Positions 17,215 to 24,505 of a DNA stretch of 64,000 nucleotides are shown here, piece after piece. Every line of letters starts with the position of its first letter. The first letter of the stretch is position 1. The notes below the pieces were generated by a model. That model was not told the origin of the DNA, did not search any database, and was given only the letters and a program-made list of their open reading frames with translations. Origin of the DNA: UBA2991 sp965207815 (lineage in GTDB: Bacteria; Chloroflexota; Dehalococcoidia; Tepidiformales; Tepidiformaceae); the NCBI GenBank assembly GCA_965207815.1, contig OZ242314.1, positions 1,364,001 to 1,428,000 on the forward strand. Reading direction: 5' to 3'. A program made the translations under genes and the position numbers.

Positions 17215-18534
17215 GTGGCAGCTCCGATAAGAGAAGCGCCCATCATCGAACCCGCCGAGTTCCTCACCGAGGACCACCGCCTCGACCCCTTCCCCCTGTA
17301 CCGCAAGATTCGGGACTGGGAGCCCGTCTACAAGGACGACCTCCAGAACCGTTTCTTCGTCAGCCGCTACGAGGACATCTGGGACGCCTACAAGCGCAGC
17401 CGCGACGGCGGCGACTTCACCCGCGCCGTCTACGACCCCAGGGGCAAGTTTGAGTTCGGCTCCGAGTCACCGCTGGGCCCGACCATCCTCGAGATGGGAG
17501 AGGGCGAGGACCATCGCTGGAACCGGGGCGTGGTCGCCGGCGAGTTCGTAGGCCGGCGCCTCTTGAAATGGCTCCCCGTCATCGACGAGATCGCATCGGA
17601 GCTAATCGAGGAGTTCTCGCTCGAGGCTGCGGAGAGCCTCGCTGGCGACTTCTCAGGCCGCGGCGAGGTCGAGCTCGTCTCGCAGTTCAGCAGCCGCTAT
17701 CCCATCCGCGTCATTGCCGGGCTGCTCGGCCTCCCCAGGGAGGACTACGACTACTTTGAGGGCGTCTACTCCGTCCTCTTCTCCGGGATGAGCTACGGAC
17801 GCGCGTACTTCCGCGAGGCCTCCGGCGCACGGGACGAACTCCACGACTACCTCGACCCCATCATCGCCCAACGCCGGCGAGACCCCGGCAAGGACCTTAT
17901 CTCGAAGTTCTGCCTCGCCGAGATGTCGGGGCGCAAGATGACCACGCAGCAGATCAAGGCGTTCATCACCCTCCTGCTCGTCGGCGGCGGCGACACCACC
18001 CACAAGGCCATCGACTCGATGTGGTGGAACCTGCTGAACAACTACGAACAGTACGAGGCCGTTCGCGAGCAGCCGGAGCTGATGGACCGCGTTTTCACGG
18101 AGATGCTCCGCTTCGACGGCCCCAACCACTACCAGCCCCGACGCACGACCCGCGAGACCGAGCTGGGCGGCCGCGTCATCCCCATGGGGGCGACGATCGC
18201 GCTCTGTCTCGGCTCCGGCAACCGCGATGAGCGGGTCTTCAAGGACCCGGACACCTTCAACATCTTCCGCGAGGACCTGTACTTCGGGAAGGAGCTCCGC
18301 ACGGGCTACTGGAAGGACGGCGTCGCCAGCCACCTCGGCTTCGGCCAGGAGCGGCACCACTGCATGGGCTACGCCATGGCCCGCCAGGAGGCCGTCATGG
18401 CCTCGAAGATGCTGCTCGGTGTCTTGAAGAACCCCCGCCTCAAGGACCTGCCCAATGAGGGCATCGTCTTCCCGCCTCCGGGCAAGGGAGGCGTACGCGG
18501 CCCCCTACACGTGGAGATCACGTTCGACGTGTGA
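17215..18534 (+). CDS. Cytochrome P450 (second of tandem pair)
   Basis: This 439-aa paralogue of the preceding P450 shares long runs such as DPFPLY, SRYEDIW and PIRVIAGLLGLP. The I-helix reads VGGGDTTHKA, the K-helix EMLR, and the heme loop FGQERHHCMG with Cys at about 383. I chose the GTG at 17215 because AGGAGGG lies at 17201-17207 with 7-base spacing; the frame opens earlier, directly after the first P450 stop at 17167, but without a ribosome-binding site. The last 30 bases overlap the 3' end of the convergent serine recombinase, so the mobile element appears to abut or end at this gene. Tandem P450s may act in sequence on one substrate or have diverged in specificity. Confidence 0.95.
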   Translation: MAAPIREAPIIEPAEFLTEDHRLDPFPLYRKIRDWEPVYKDDLQNRFFVSRYEDIWDAYKRSRDGGDFTRAVYDPRGKFEFGSESPLGPTILEMGEGEDHRWNRGVVAGEFVGRRLLKWLPVIDEIASELIEEFSLEAAESLAGDFSGRGEVELVSQFSSRYPIRVIAGLLGLPREDYDYFEGVYSVLFSGMSYGRAYFREASGARDELHDYLDPIIAQRRRDPGKDLISKFCLAEMSGRKMTTQQIKAFITLLLVGGGDTTHKAIDSMWWNLLNNYEQYEAVREQPELMDRVFTEMLRFDGPNHYQPRRTTRETELGGRVIPMGATIALCLGSGNRDERVFKDPDTFNIFREDLYFGKELRTGYWKDGVASHLGFGQERHHCMGYAMARQEAVMASKMLLGVLKNPRLKDLPNEGIVFPPPGKGGVRGPLHVEITFDV

Positions 18535-20286
18535 TCTCGGGAGTGTCTCTTTCCCGTGCGAGAGCGTGTCGAGTTCGAGTGATACTACTCGGCCCCCCGC
18601 TCGACCAAGGTCTCGCAGGCTGACTCCCATTGCCGCTTTCCTGCGCCCTCGACGCCCAGTAGAACCCTCTTCAGGCGGAGCTGCCGGGGGGTTCAAGCAC
18701 GCACCCCCTTTCAAGGGGGGTGGTAGGCCGGACTGGACGAAATCGAGAACCGGGGCTGCCTCGCTGGTCAGGCCGTCCGAGGGCATCGGGACCGTGTACG
18801 TCAACGTAGCCTCGTTGCCGGTCACCTCGATGCCCTTCACGAAGTTGCGGATGAGCGCCTTCCGCTCAGGGATCGTCCCTTCGCACAGGAAGGTGCGGAA
18901 GTCCGCGACGTACCCCTTGATCTCCTGGGTAGAGGGCAACTCCACCTTGCGATGCGCGAGCTGGGCAGCAGCCTCTTCCCGCGCTGCCGCGAGCTGGTCC
19001 TCGCGGTGCCGCAGCTCAAGTATCCGCGGCGACAGCGCCTCCAGGGTCAGGTCGCTCTTCTCGAGGGCCTCGTAGAGCCGGCGCAGCCTGCCGTCCACGT
19101 CAGCAAGCTCCGCATCGATCGCTCTCAGCCTGTCACCTAGCTCCCCCGCCATCGCGTCCACCTCCTCGGCCACCAGCGTCACCAGTTTCGTGATGGTCTC
19201 GTCCGTGAGGATGCGCTCCCTGATCTTGCCGACGATGTACTCCTCCACCCTGTCTGCGTTCAGGTAACGGGCATCGCAGGTTCCGGCGCCCTCACGCAGC
19301 AGCGTTCCGCAAACGTAGTAGCCGAAGCGGCCGCTCTTCGCCCCCTGACCGGTGTAGGGCTTTCCACAGAGGCCGCAGCGTAGCAAGCCGCTAAGCAGGA
19401 ACTTGCTCCCCACCCGGGCCGGCCGTTGCTTCGCCGGGGCCCGTTCCCGCAGCACCTCCTGCACCTTCTCGAACAACTCCTTGGAGACGAGCGCCTCCCA
19501 TGCGTCCTCCACACGTACGGGGTCCGGAACCTTGTCGCCCTTCGTCCTGCGACCCCAGACTGCCGTACCCGTATAGGCTTCGTTGGTGAGCAGGTAGTAG
19601 AGGCCGTTCTTCTGCCAGCGCTTGCCGTTCTTCGTGATGCCCCGCTCGTTGAGGTCGCGACAGATCTCCTTCAAGCCGTTCCCTCGCAGTGAACTCTCGA
19701 AGATCTCCTGTACGAGCGGCGCAGCCGCGGGGTCGACCTCAAGGGTCGGGCGCTCCCGCATTCCATCCCTCACCTTCACCCGCTTGTAGCCAAAGGGGGC
19801 CTTGGGACTGAGGAAGAAACCGCGCGAGGCGGCCTCGCGCATCCCCCGGACAACTTCCTGCGCGAGATTCTCCGAGTAGAACTCGTCCACGCTCTCAATG
19901 ATCGCCTCCATCAGCTTGCCCGTGGGCGAGTCGTCGGCGGGTTCGGTGATGGAGACGACCCGGACGCCGCGGCGGCGGAGCATCGACTTGAAGGCGACCG
20001 CGTGCTCACGCTTGCGCGTGAAGCGGGAGAACTTCCACACGAGGATCTCTTCGAAGGGAGCGTTCGGCCCGCTGGCCGCATCCAGCATCTTGCGGAACTG
20101 GGGCCGGTCGGCGACACGGCCGCTCTCCGCCTCGTCGACGTACTCGCGGGCGACGACGTAGCCGTTCTTCTCGGCGTAGTCACGTAGGGCCCGCAGCTGG
20201 GCCGCAACTGACAGGTCAACGTCCTGGCGCTCGCTGGAGACGCGGGCGTAGAGGGCGGCGGGCTTGGGGGCTGCTGGGTGCTTCAT
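18505..20286 (-). CDS. Large serine recombinase (site-specific integrase)
   Basis: This is a 593-aa serine integrase of the type used by phages and integrative elements. Domains in order: resolvase catalytic domain with the nucleophile in LYARVSSER (S17), recombinase DNA-binding domain around GYKRVKVRDG to NEAYTGTAVWGRR, a zinc ribbon with CGLC plus two later Cys, and a long coiled coil. The start is ATG 20286, preceded by AAGGAAGA on the coding strand; a longer frame upstream lacks a ribosome-binding site. The family core normally ends near EATLTYTVPMP; here ~80 further residues of low-complexity sequence run to the stop, overlapping the second P450 by 30 bases. That tail probably reads through an element/chromosome junction. 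Confidence 0.93.
   Translation of the reverse strand: MKHPAAPKPAALYARVSSERQDVDLSVAAQLRALRDYAEKNGYVVAREYVDEAESGRVADRPQFRKMLDAASGPNAPFEEILVWKFSRFTRKREHAVAFKSMLRRRGVRVVSITEPADDSPTGKLMEAIIESVDEFYSENLAQEVVRGMREAASRGFFLSPKAPFGYKRVKVRDGMRERPTLEVDPAAAPLVQEIFESSLRGNGLKEICRDLNERGITKNGKRWQKNGLYYLLTNEAYTGTAVWGRRTKGDKVPDPVRVEDAWEALVSKELFEKVQEVLRERAPAKQRPARVGSKFLLSGLLRCGLCGKPYTGQGAKSGRFGYYVCGTLLREGAGTCDARYLNADRVEEYIVGKIRERILTDETITKLVTLVAEEVDAMAGELGDRLRAIDAELADVDGRLRRLYEALEKSDLTLEALSPRILELRHREDQLAAAREEAAAQLAHRKVELPSTQEIKGYVADFRTFLCEGTIPERKALIRNFVKGIEVTGNEATLTYTVPMPSDGLTSEAAPVLDFVQSGLPPPLKGGACLNPPAAPPEEGSTGRRGRRKAAMGVSLRDLGRAGGRVVSLELDTLSHGKETLPRSHVERDLHV
18701..18721. repeat. GC-rich hairpin ACCCCCTT/AAGGGGGGT
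   Basis: An almost perfect inverted repeat with a 2-base loop lies inside the 3' extension of the recombinase gene, preceded by GGGGGTTCAAG. It could be a bidirectional terminator between convergent genes, though it lacks a T-tract, or a dispersed palindromic repeat. Confidence 0.4.
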
Positions 20287-20344
20287 CTGGTCTTCCTTTC
20301 TGTACAGGTGGCTGTCTGGTTGGTTGGCCTGGTGGGGGCGGAGC

Positions 20345-20623
20345 CTACCGTGCGTCCTCAATGGGAAAGACACACAGTCGAAGGCCGAGGGCGGGAAGCA
20401 CCCTCAGCACGGTGGCAAACTCGGGTCTTCCCGTGGGCGCCAGCGACTTGTAGAGGCTCTCCCGTCCGAGCCCCGTGTCTGCCGCTACCTGGCGCATGCT
20501 CTTCGCGCGCGCGATCGTCCCGAGCGTGTCCATGACGCGGCTCAGGTCGTCGGTGGCGAGGGCGGCATTGAGGGCGACGGCAGCGTCTTCCACGGGCCAT
20601 GGTTGGAAGTCCATCTTCGGCAT
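20345..20623 (-). CDS. HigA/addiction-module antidote-like HTH protein
   Basis: This 92-aa protein resembles the putative addiction-module antidote family (COG3636-type). The N-terminal part reads EDAAVALNAALATDDLSRVMDTLGTIARAKSM, followed by a helix-turn-helix of the form MRQVAADTGLGRESLYKSLAPTGRPEFATVLRVLPALGLRL, which is the family's diagnostic C-terminal pattern. The start is supported by AGGAGG with 5-6 base spacing upstream of the ATG. No toxin of the RelE/HigB type is adjacent, so it is either an orphan antitoxin or a regulator of the neighbouring recombinase, whose start lies 58 bases downstream on the same strand. Confidence 0.85.
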   Translation of the reverse strand: MPKMDFQPWPVEDAAVALNAALATDDLSRVMDTLGTIARAKSMRQVAADTGLGRESLYKSLAPTGRPEFATVLRVLPALGLRLCVFPIEDAR

Positions 20624-20758
20624 GGCTGCCTCCTGGCTGCGGCGGGTTTCCGGCCCTGATCGAAGTATCTAACAGGATACCGTATCCAAACACACCTCTC
20701 CCCTGCCAGTAACGTGCTTGGCTGAGGCGAGCCGTCCGAACCCGAGGCCGGCCTCTCC

Positions 20759-20959
20759 CTAGTTGTTCTCACCCTCGCGACGAGACGGGCAGGTTCCGGC
20801 GGAGTCGTCGCTGGTCTCCGGACTGGCCCCGACGGAGGCCAACGCCCCCTGACGCCGCAGATGAGCGCGCGCGATCAGGCGCGCGAGCATCCGCAGACCA
20901 AACTCGAGGGTCTCGTCCTGCTCGGCGGCGTCTGGCCCCTGGTCGGTGGTGCTCTCCAT
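20759..20959 (-). CDS. Small hypothetical protein, 66 aa
   Basis: This short ORF upstream of the antitoxin-like gene is on the same strand. The ATG at 20959 gives MESTTDQGPDAAEQDETL, followed by an amphipathic helix FGLRMLARLIARAHLRRQ and a polar tail. The start is preceded only by a weak GGGAA. The acidic N-terminus and basic helix suggest a small DNA- or protein-binding accessory of the recombinase, but I do not recognise a family. Confidence 0.5.
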   Translation of the reverse strand: MESTTDQGPDAAEQDETLEFGLRMLARLIARAHLRRQGALASVGASPETSDDSAGTCPSRREGENN

Positions 20960-21404
20960 CGCGTGTTCCCGTGAGTGGTCGGACTCAAGGGAGCCGGCGC
21001 GGCCCCGCTGGCAATGCACAGCAAGAGCGGTCCAGACTTGGCCGCACTCCGGCTCCTGCGCTTCAGTGTTAGGCGCGGGATGGTCGGGCGGAACTGCCTC
21101 GAAGGGGGTTCAAGTGCGAACCCTCCGACGTAGCGGCGTGAAGTGCACGCCAATCCGCTCGTCGGCACCGGGGGTCAGGTGTCCAATCCTCCGCTTGGGG
21201 TGAACTCGTGGGGGTGCTCAGGGTCGTAGGCCCTTGGCAGCAACTGCTCGGTTGGGTCGCGAGGTTGGCTGGGGAACCCAGAAGTGGATGCAGGGGTGGG
21301 CAGACATCGCGTCTGCCCCGGTGGCGTGGTGCTACGCGCCCAGCGGGCTGTATTGAACCCAAGCGGGACGACCAGCGATCGTTCGCAGCTCCCCCACGAT
21401 CCGG
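20960..21404. other. Non-coding stretch upstream of inverted-repeat element
   Basis: I see no gene here. A segment at 21101-21124 (GGGGGTTCAAGTGCGAACCC core) resembles the GGGGGTTCAAGCACGCACCCC segment at 18687-18707, differing at a few positions. Confidence 0.4.
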
Positions 21405-21424
21405 CTAGGGCCTGTTTACATATT
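21405..21424 (+). repeat. Left terminal inverted repeat (with CTAG)
   Basis: This is the left arm, 20 bases, an exact reverse complement of the right arm. The match stops abruptly on both sides, as expected for transposon ends. Confidence 0.85.
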
Positions 21425-21816
21425 AAGGGAAGTGGGGCTGGACTCTGCGGCAAACTCGTAAACTCCGTCGTCTTTAATAGAGCCTCCGGAGTACACCCTT
21501 GTTCCTTGCCGTTGTGCACGTCCTTCAGTTTGCTGTGGGCGCAGTTATCTTCCTTGCCGTCTTCGCTGACATCGAGCTGTCTGGACAGAACACCGGCTCA
21601 GCCCAGGACTTCAGTGCCCGCAGGTACATCGAGGTAGGAGTCATCCACGCAGTCGATGACCTGAGCGCCATCTGGATCAGTGTCAGAACCTTCTACGGTG
21701 AGTGGACTGATCCCATCCGCGTATCCTTTGAGCACCTCATGGAAGCGGACTCTACTGGGTCGGCCTGTTGGCATGGGATGCGCTGGAGCAAAATTGCCGC
21801 GAAGAAGGAGCCAGAG

Positions 21817-21996
21817 ATGTCGAACCACAAGAGAGTCACCGAACGCGAGATGAAGGAGCGAGCCGGCCGCATGCTGGAGAAAGCTGTTGGGGGCAGCGGT
21901 ATCGAGGTTGAGAACGACATCGTGTTGTCGGCCAAGACCGGCGAGCTCGTCGAGGAGATACCGCCGGCCGACCCCGGCCCCGCGCCCGGGAAATGA
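21817..21996 (+). CDS. Passenger ORF of the inverted-repeat element, 59 aa
   Basis: This small ORF has a good start: AAGGAG at 21805-21810, six bases before the ATG. The protein is charged and helical at the N-terminus (MSNHKRVTEREMKERAGRML), followed by a Val/Gly/Glu-rich segment and a Pro-rich end (ADPGPAPGK). The same frame is open further upstream to about 21499 (with a hydrophobic stretch) but only a TTG start is available there. No family is recognised. It is the only interior ORF with a proper ribosome-binding site. Confidence 0.5.
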   Translation: MSNHKRVTEREMKERAGRMLEKAVGGSGIEVENDIVLSAKTGELVEEIPPADPGPAPGK

Positions 21997-22135
21997 TGCG
22001 AGAAGGTGAAGCGCTAGCCCATTGCCCCTGAGCACATCGCATGAAGAGGATGACCAGCGTCATCCCACCGAAAAAGAACGCTACCGTCAGGTAGCCCTGT
22101 AGCCACATCAGCCCTGAAGGACAGCGATCACCCTG

Positions 22136-22155
22136 AATATGTAAACAGGCCCTAG
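22136..22155 (-). repeat. Right terminal inverted repeat (with CTAG)
   Basis: This is the right arm, 20 bases. Its last four bases, CTAG, contain the TAG stop of the leftward LexA-like gene. Confidence 0.85.
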
Positions 22156-22418
22156 GCGGCCGCCGGCCCCTCCTCTCCCGGTGGCAACCCCGCCAACGCG
22201 CGCCCGGCCTCTGTCAGCGTGAGCGAGCGCGAGAGGCGCGGCACGCGCCGGATGAGCCCCAGCCGTTCACACACGTCCAGCCGGTACGCCACTGCCGATG
22301 TGGAGTGGTATCCGGTCCGCCGCTGTAGCTCGCGAACGGTCGGCGGGTAGCCGTTGACGATCTGGTGGCGGGCGATCGCCTCGATAACTTCACGGGTACG
22401 GTTGTCATTGTCCGGCAT
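22152..22418 (-). CDS. LexA-type winged-helix DNA-binding protein (no peptidase domain)
   Basis: This 88-aa protein corresponds to the N-terminal DNA-binding domain of LexA only. The pattern NGYPPTVRELQRRTGYHSTSAV, followed by LDVCERLGLIRRVPRLSRSLTLT, aligns with LexA's helix-2/recognition-helix region (GYPPSVREI.. then a wing after GLIRR). The self-cleavage (S24) domain is absent, so it cannot be an SOS-cleavable repressor itself. It is the last gene of a four-gene leftward cluster, overlapping its neighbour by 14 bases. A LexA-box-like site lies upstream of the cluster at 23280-23291. The stop codon lies in the CTAG of the adjacent inverted-repeat element; the reconstructed pre-insertion site retains the same TAG. 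Confidence 0.82.
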   Translation of the reverse strand: MPDNDNRTREVIEAIARHQIVNGYPPTVRELQRRTGYHSTSAVAYRLDVCERLGLIRRVPRLSRSLTLTEAGRALAGLPPGEEGPAAA

Positions 22419-22665
22419 GGTGATCCCTCACAACGGGCAGCAGGTGGCTGAGTTCAAGCGACGCCGCCAGGCTCTGGAGCGCGAGGAGGTGCAGCGCATT
22501 GGGGCGGACCCCCTTGCGCCAGCGCCTGAGGGTAAGGGGGCTGGTCCCGAGACGTCGGGCAAGTTCGGTCCAGGTCAGGCCGGAGGCCTCCTTCAACCGC
22601 TCCAGACCCTGGGGGAAATCCTTGGGGAAGACGTGCACTTCACGGGGGAGCCTGCGCCGGCGCAT
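22405..22665 (-). CDS. Small HTH protein (paralogue A)
   Basis: This 86-aa helix-turn-helix protein contains FPQGLERLKEASGLTWTELA, then RRLGTSPLTLRRWRKGVRPN, an XRE-like DNA-binding core. It is homologous to the next upstream gene product (shared DFPQ.L.RL.E.SGLTWT and LRWR(K/H)G). A GGGAGGG ribosome-binding site lies 8 bases before the ATG, and the start is 4 bases from the upstream stop. It overlaps the LexA-like gene by 14 bases. The two are probably small repressors or competitors acting on element promoters. Confidence 0.78.
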   Translation of the reverse strand: MRRRRLPREVHVFPKDFPQGLERLKEASGLTWTELARRLGTSPLTLRRWRKGVRPNALHLLALQSLAASLELSHLLPVVRDHHAGQ

Positions 22666-22669
22666 GCAC

Positions 22670-22993
22670 TCAGCCCTCCCATCCCGTCAGCTCGAAGTCC
22701 TCGCCCATGATCAGCTGCACGCCGCCGGGTACGCGGCCCGCTACGCGTAAGAGCGAGTGCAGGGCGCCGCCGCAAGGGTGCGCCCCGTGGCGCCAGCGGA
22801 GCACCTGCTTGGGGTCCGCCCCGACAGCCTCGGAGAAGTCGGTCCAGGTCAGCCCGCTGCGCTCCTGCAGCCGGCAGAGGCGCTGGGGGAAGTCCTCCGG
22901 GAGCTCGCCCGTCTCGTAGGGAACGGGACGGCCGCCGATCGTCAGGCCGTGGGCGGCGGCCGGGCGTGTCTCGTGGGGGCTATTCGTTCTCAT
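22670..22993 (-). CDS. Small HTH protein (paralogue B)
   Basis: This 107-aa protein is paralogous to the downstream 86-aa protein, with an extra ~30-residue N-terminus. The HTH core reads LPEDFPQRLCRLQERSGLTW, then TDFSEAVGADPKQVLRWRHG. The recognition helix differs from paralogue A (DPKQVLRW versus SPLTLRRW), so the two likely recognise different operators. It overlaps the upstream HTH gene by 14 bases. No other domain is visible. Confidence 0.72.
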   Translation of the reverse strand: MRTNSPHETRPAAAHGLTIGGRPVPYETGELPEDFPQRLCRLQERSGLTWTDFSEAVGADPKQVLRWRHGAHPCGGALHSLLRVAGRVPGGVQLIMGEDFELTGWEG

Positions 22994-23219
22994 CCTGGTC
23001 CTCCAGTTCGAAGAGTTCGTCGAAGTCGCTGATGCCCAGGGCTGCCTGCAGGCGCCTGCGGACGGGGCCCGAAGGCGCCCGCCCCTCGTTGATGAGGGTG
23101 GACAGATAGCTGTGGCTCATGCCCGCCTCCCGGGCGAGCCAGGCCTGGGAGGCGTTGAGCACTTCGAGGCGCTTCCAGAGCACCTCTCGCTTGAGCCGGA
23201 CCAGGGGACGTTTTCGCAT
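22980..23219 (-). CDS. XRE-type HTH regulator, first of cluster
   Basis: This 79-aa protein has an XRE fold: LKREVLWKRLEVLNASQAW, then LAREAGMSHSYLSTLINEGR (helices 2-3) and an acidic C-terminal tail (FDELFELEDQDENE). It is first of the leftward cluster and divergent from the longer XRE repressor; the 91-base gap contains a LexA-box-like operator. Such short proteins next to recombinases usually control lysogeny-like or excision decisions; that role is inferred from context. Confidence 0.8.
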   Translation of the reverse strand: MRKRPLVRLKREVLWKRLEVLNASQAWLAREAGMSHSYLSTLINEGRAPSGPVRRRLQAALGISDFDELFELEDQDENE

Positions 23220-23279
23220 GCCTGCACCCTAAACAGCGATAAGGGTAGGATAGTAGTCGCTCTTCAGGTGGCTAGCAAG

Positions 23280-23291
23280 GAACGGATGTTC
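23280..23291. promoter_or_regulatory. LexA/DinR-box-like operator GAACGGATGTTC
   Basis: GAACGGATGTTC is a perfect GAAC-N4-GTTC palindrome. The inner four bases GGAT also satisfy the Bacillus DinR consensus (R-N-R-Y) and only the outer flanking bases deviate. The flanks extend the symmetry imperfectly (AAGGA on the left, ATCCTT on the right, 23276-23299). It lies between the divergent XRE genes, 38 bases before the probable ATG at 23329 and 61 bases from the leftward start at 23219. It is well placed to repress either or both. Confidence 0.6.
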
Positions 23292-23328
23292 GTATCCTTG
23301 AAGGCCTAGAATGGGAGGCGCAGCGCGC

Positions 23329-23682
23329 ATGACGGAGGACCAGGGCTACAAGTGGAGGGAGAGCGGAGCCCGCATCCGCGAGGCGCGCACGAAGGCGGGC
23401 CTCACCCAGCGGGAAGTGAGCGAGCTCCTCGGCGTCAGCGCCCACGCCGTCTGGTGCTGGGAGGCGGGCAAGACCAAGCCCAGTGCGGAGCATCTCGTCG
23501 AACTGGCCTCGCGCTGCCAGGTGAGCACCGACTGGCTGCTTGGACGGGTGGTGGTGGAAACGGAGCTCCTCGAGGAGGTGGATGCCTCTTTCCGCAACGC
23601 CGTCGCCGCCCTCCCCCCCGAGGACCTCAGGGAGATCCAGGACTTCATCAACTTCGTGCGCGAACAGCGGCGGAGGAAGTAG
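23329..23682 (+). CDS. XRE-family repressor (ImmR/CI-like)
   Basis: This is a 117-aa protein from ATG 23329, chosen because GGAGG lies at 23314-23318; a start six codons earlier (23311) is possible. The N-terminal HTH is canonical: GARIREARTKAGLTQREVSE, then LLGVSAHAVWCWEAGKTKPS and LASRCQVSTDWLLGR, the usual XRE plus dimer-arm pattern. The C-terminal ~40 residues (LPPEDLREIQDFINFVREQRRRK) form a charged helix rather than a peptidase, as in ImmR-type repressors. It is divergent from the four-gene regulator cluster. An ImmA-like gene follows 390 bases away on the opposite strand. Confidence 0.88.
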   Translation: MTEDQGYKWRESGARIREARTKAGLTQREVSELLGVSAHAVWCWEAGKTKPSAEHLVELASRCQVSTDWLLGRVVVETELLEEVDASFRNAVAALPPEDLREIQDFINFVREQRRRK

Positions 23683-24073
23683 AGAGGCCACAGTCCCCGG
23701 CGACCGAGAGCCCTGTACCGGAGCCGTCTCAGCACCAATCCCTCCTCGGTGGTCCCCGTCTGGGTCGACGGGGGCGATAGGGCAAGGTGTGCGCGAGGAG
23801 AAAGGGGTGGCCCGGCGGCGAGCGAAGGCGGTCCACGGACCTCAAGGGGATATTGCGCCAGAGCCACGTCTGGGACATGTCGTCTCAGGGCAGGGGCGTT
23901 CACGGAAAGCGCGCGGTTGGAAACGTACTCCCCGCTCATCACCACGAGGTGCACGACCACGCGACCCCAGGTTTCACTCACTGCCAATCAGCACGTACAG
24001 CGAGAGGCCGAGAAGGACAGGCGGGACAGGGAAGCATGCCTCGCGAAGGGACGCTGGCCTGGGCAGGCGAGCA
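23683..24073. other. Intergenic region, no gene recognised
   Basis: These 391 bases lie between the convergent XRE repressor and ImmA-like genes. Several open frames cross it but none has a ribosome-binding site or family resemblance. No clear T-tract terminator is seen. Confidence 0.4.
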
Positions 24074-24505
24074 CTACGGCTGGAACGCGAAGGGCGTGTA
24101 GGCGCGCACCATCTCGTCCGGTACGCCGAAGTGCTCCGCCACCTCCCACGAGTAGACGCACCCCTCGGCGGCAGCCTCGCGGGGATCCACGAGGAAACCG
24201 AAGGCGAAGTCCTCCGCCTCCCGCTCGAAGCCCCGCCCGAGGTCGGTATGCCTCCGAATCCAGAACTGGTTACCCACGTGGAGGAACCCGTGCCCGACGG
24301 CGTGGGCGACGACCCAGCGACGCCACTCCGGTTCGAAGCGGTCCGCGACGGCGATGAAGTTCCCGAGACGCATCTCCTCGAAGACGCGGAAGCGTGAGCG
24401 CTTCACCACCAGCCCCAGGTGGTCGGTCACCGCCTGCGCGTCCACCTGGCCGCGCAGTCCCATCTCCCGTCGCAGGGCCGAACCCTGTTTGATCGCGCGA
24501 TTCAT
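24074..24505 (-). CDS. ImmA/IrrE-like protein with catalytic Glu replaced
   Basis: This 143-aa protein has the IrrE N-terminal-like (COG2856) fold: helices, then a central zinc motif region WRRWVVAHAVGHGFLHVG and, ~20 residues on, FEREAEDFAFGFLVD, matching the conserved E..A..FA..LL element that supplies the third ligand. Active ImmA/IrrE enzymes read HExxH; here the motif is HAVGH (H68, A69, H72), so the catalytic Glu is Ala (codon GCC) while both His remain. Active ImmA cleaves ImmR/DdrO-type repressors. This protein may bind such a repressor without cleaving it, or be decaying. The partner would be the XRE protein at 23329. Confidence 0.85.
   Translation of the reverse strand: MNRAIKQGSALRREMGLRGQVDAQAVTDHLGLVVKRSRFRVFEEMRLGNFIAVADRFEPEWRRWVVAHAVGHGFLHVGNQFWIRRHTDLGRGFEREAEDFAFGFLVDPREAAAEGCVYSWEVAEHFGVPDEMVRAYTPFAFQP

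Larger units (their letters stand above)
21405..22155. mobile_element. 0.75-kb element with 20-bp perfect inverted ends (MITE/IS-like)
   Basis: The sequence at 21405-21424 is the exact reverse complement of 22136-22155. The outermost four bases are CTAG at both ends, so the structure is best read as a 4-bp CTAG (or 2-bp TA) target duplication flanking 16-18-bp terminal repeats beginning GGCCTGTTTACAT. YTAR/TA targets and such ends recall the IS5 superfamily, by inference. No transposase is encoded in the ~710-bp interior, so it would need a helper in trans. It carries one credible small ORF (21817-21996). The right copy of CTAG supplies the stop codon of the LexA-like gene. Confidence 0.8.

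Noticed and set aside
15841..18534. CYP51 (sterol 14-demethylase) partner for the sterol reductase-like gene
   Set aside because: Neither P450 shows CYP51-type signature segments; both have the soluble bacterial AGGGDTT/VGGGDTT I-helix and are closest to each other.
21598..22108. Minus-strand frames inside the inverted-repeat element, one with a hydrophobic N-terminus (MWLQGYLTVAFFFGGM)
   Set aside because: There is no ribosome-binding site, and the frames overlap the better-supported plus-strand ORF; the hydrophobic start is suggestive but not enough.
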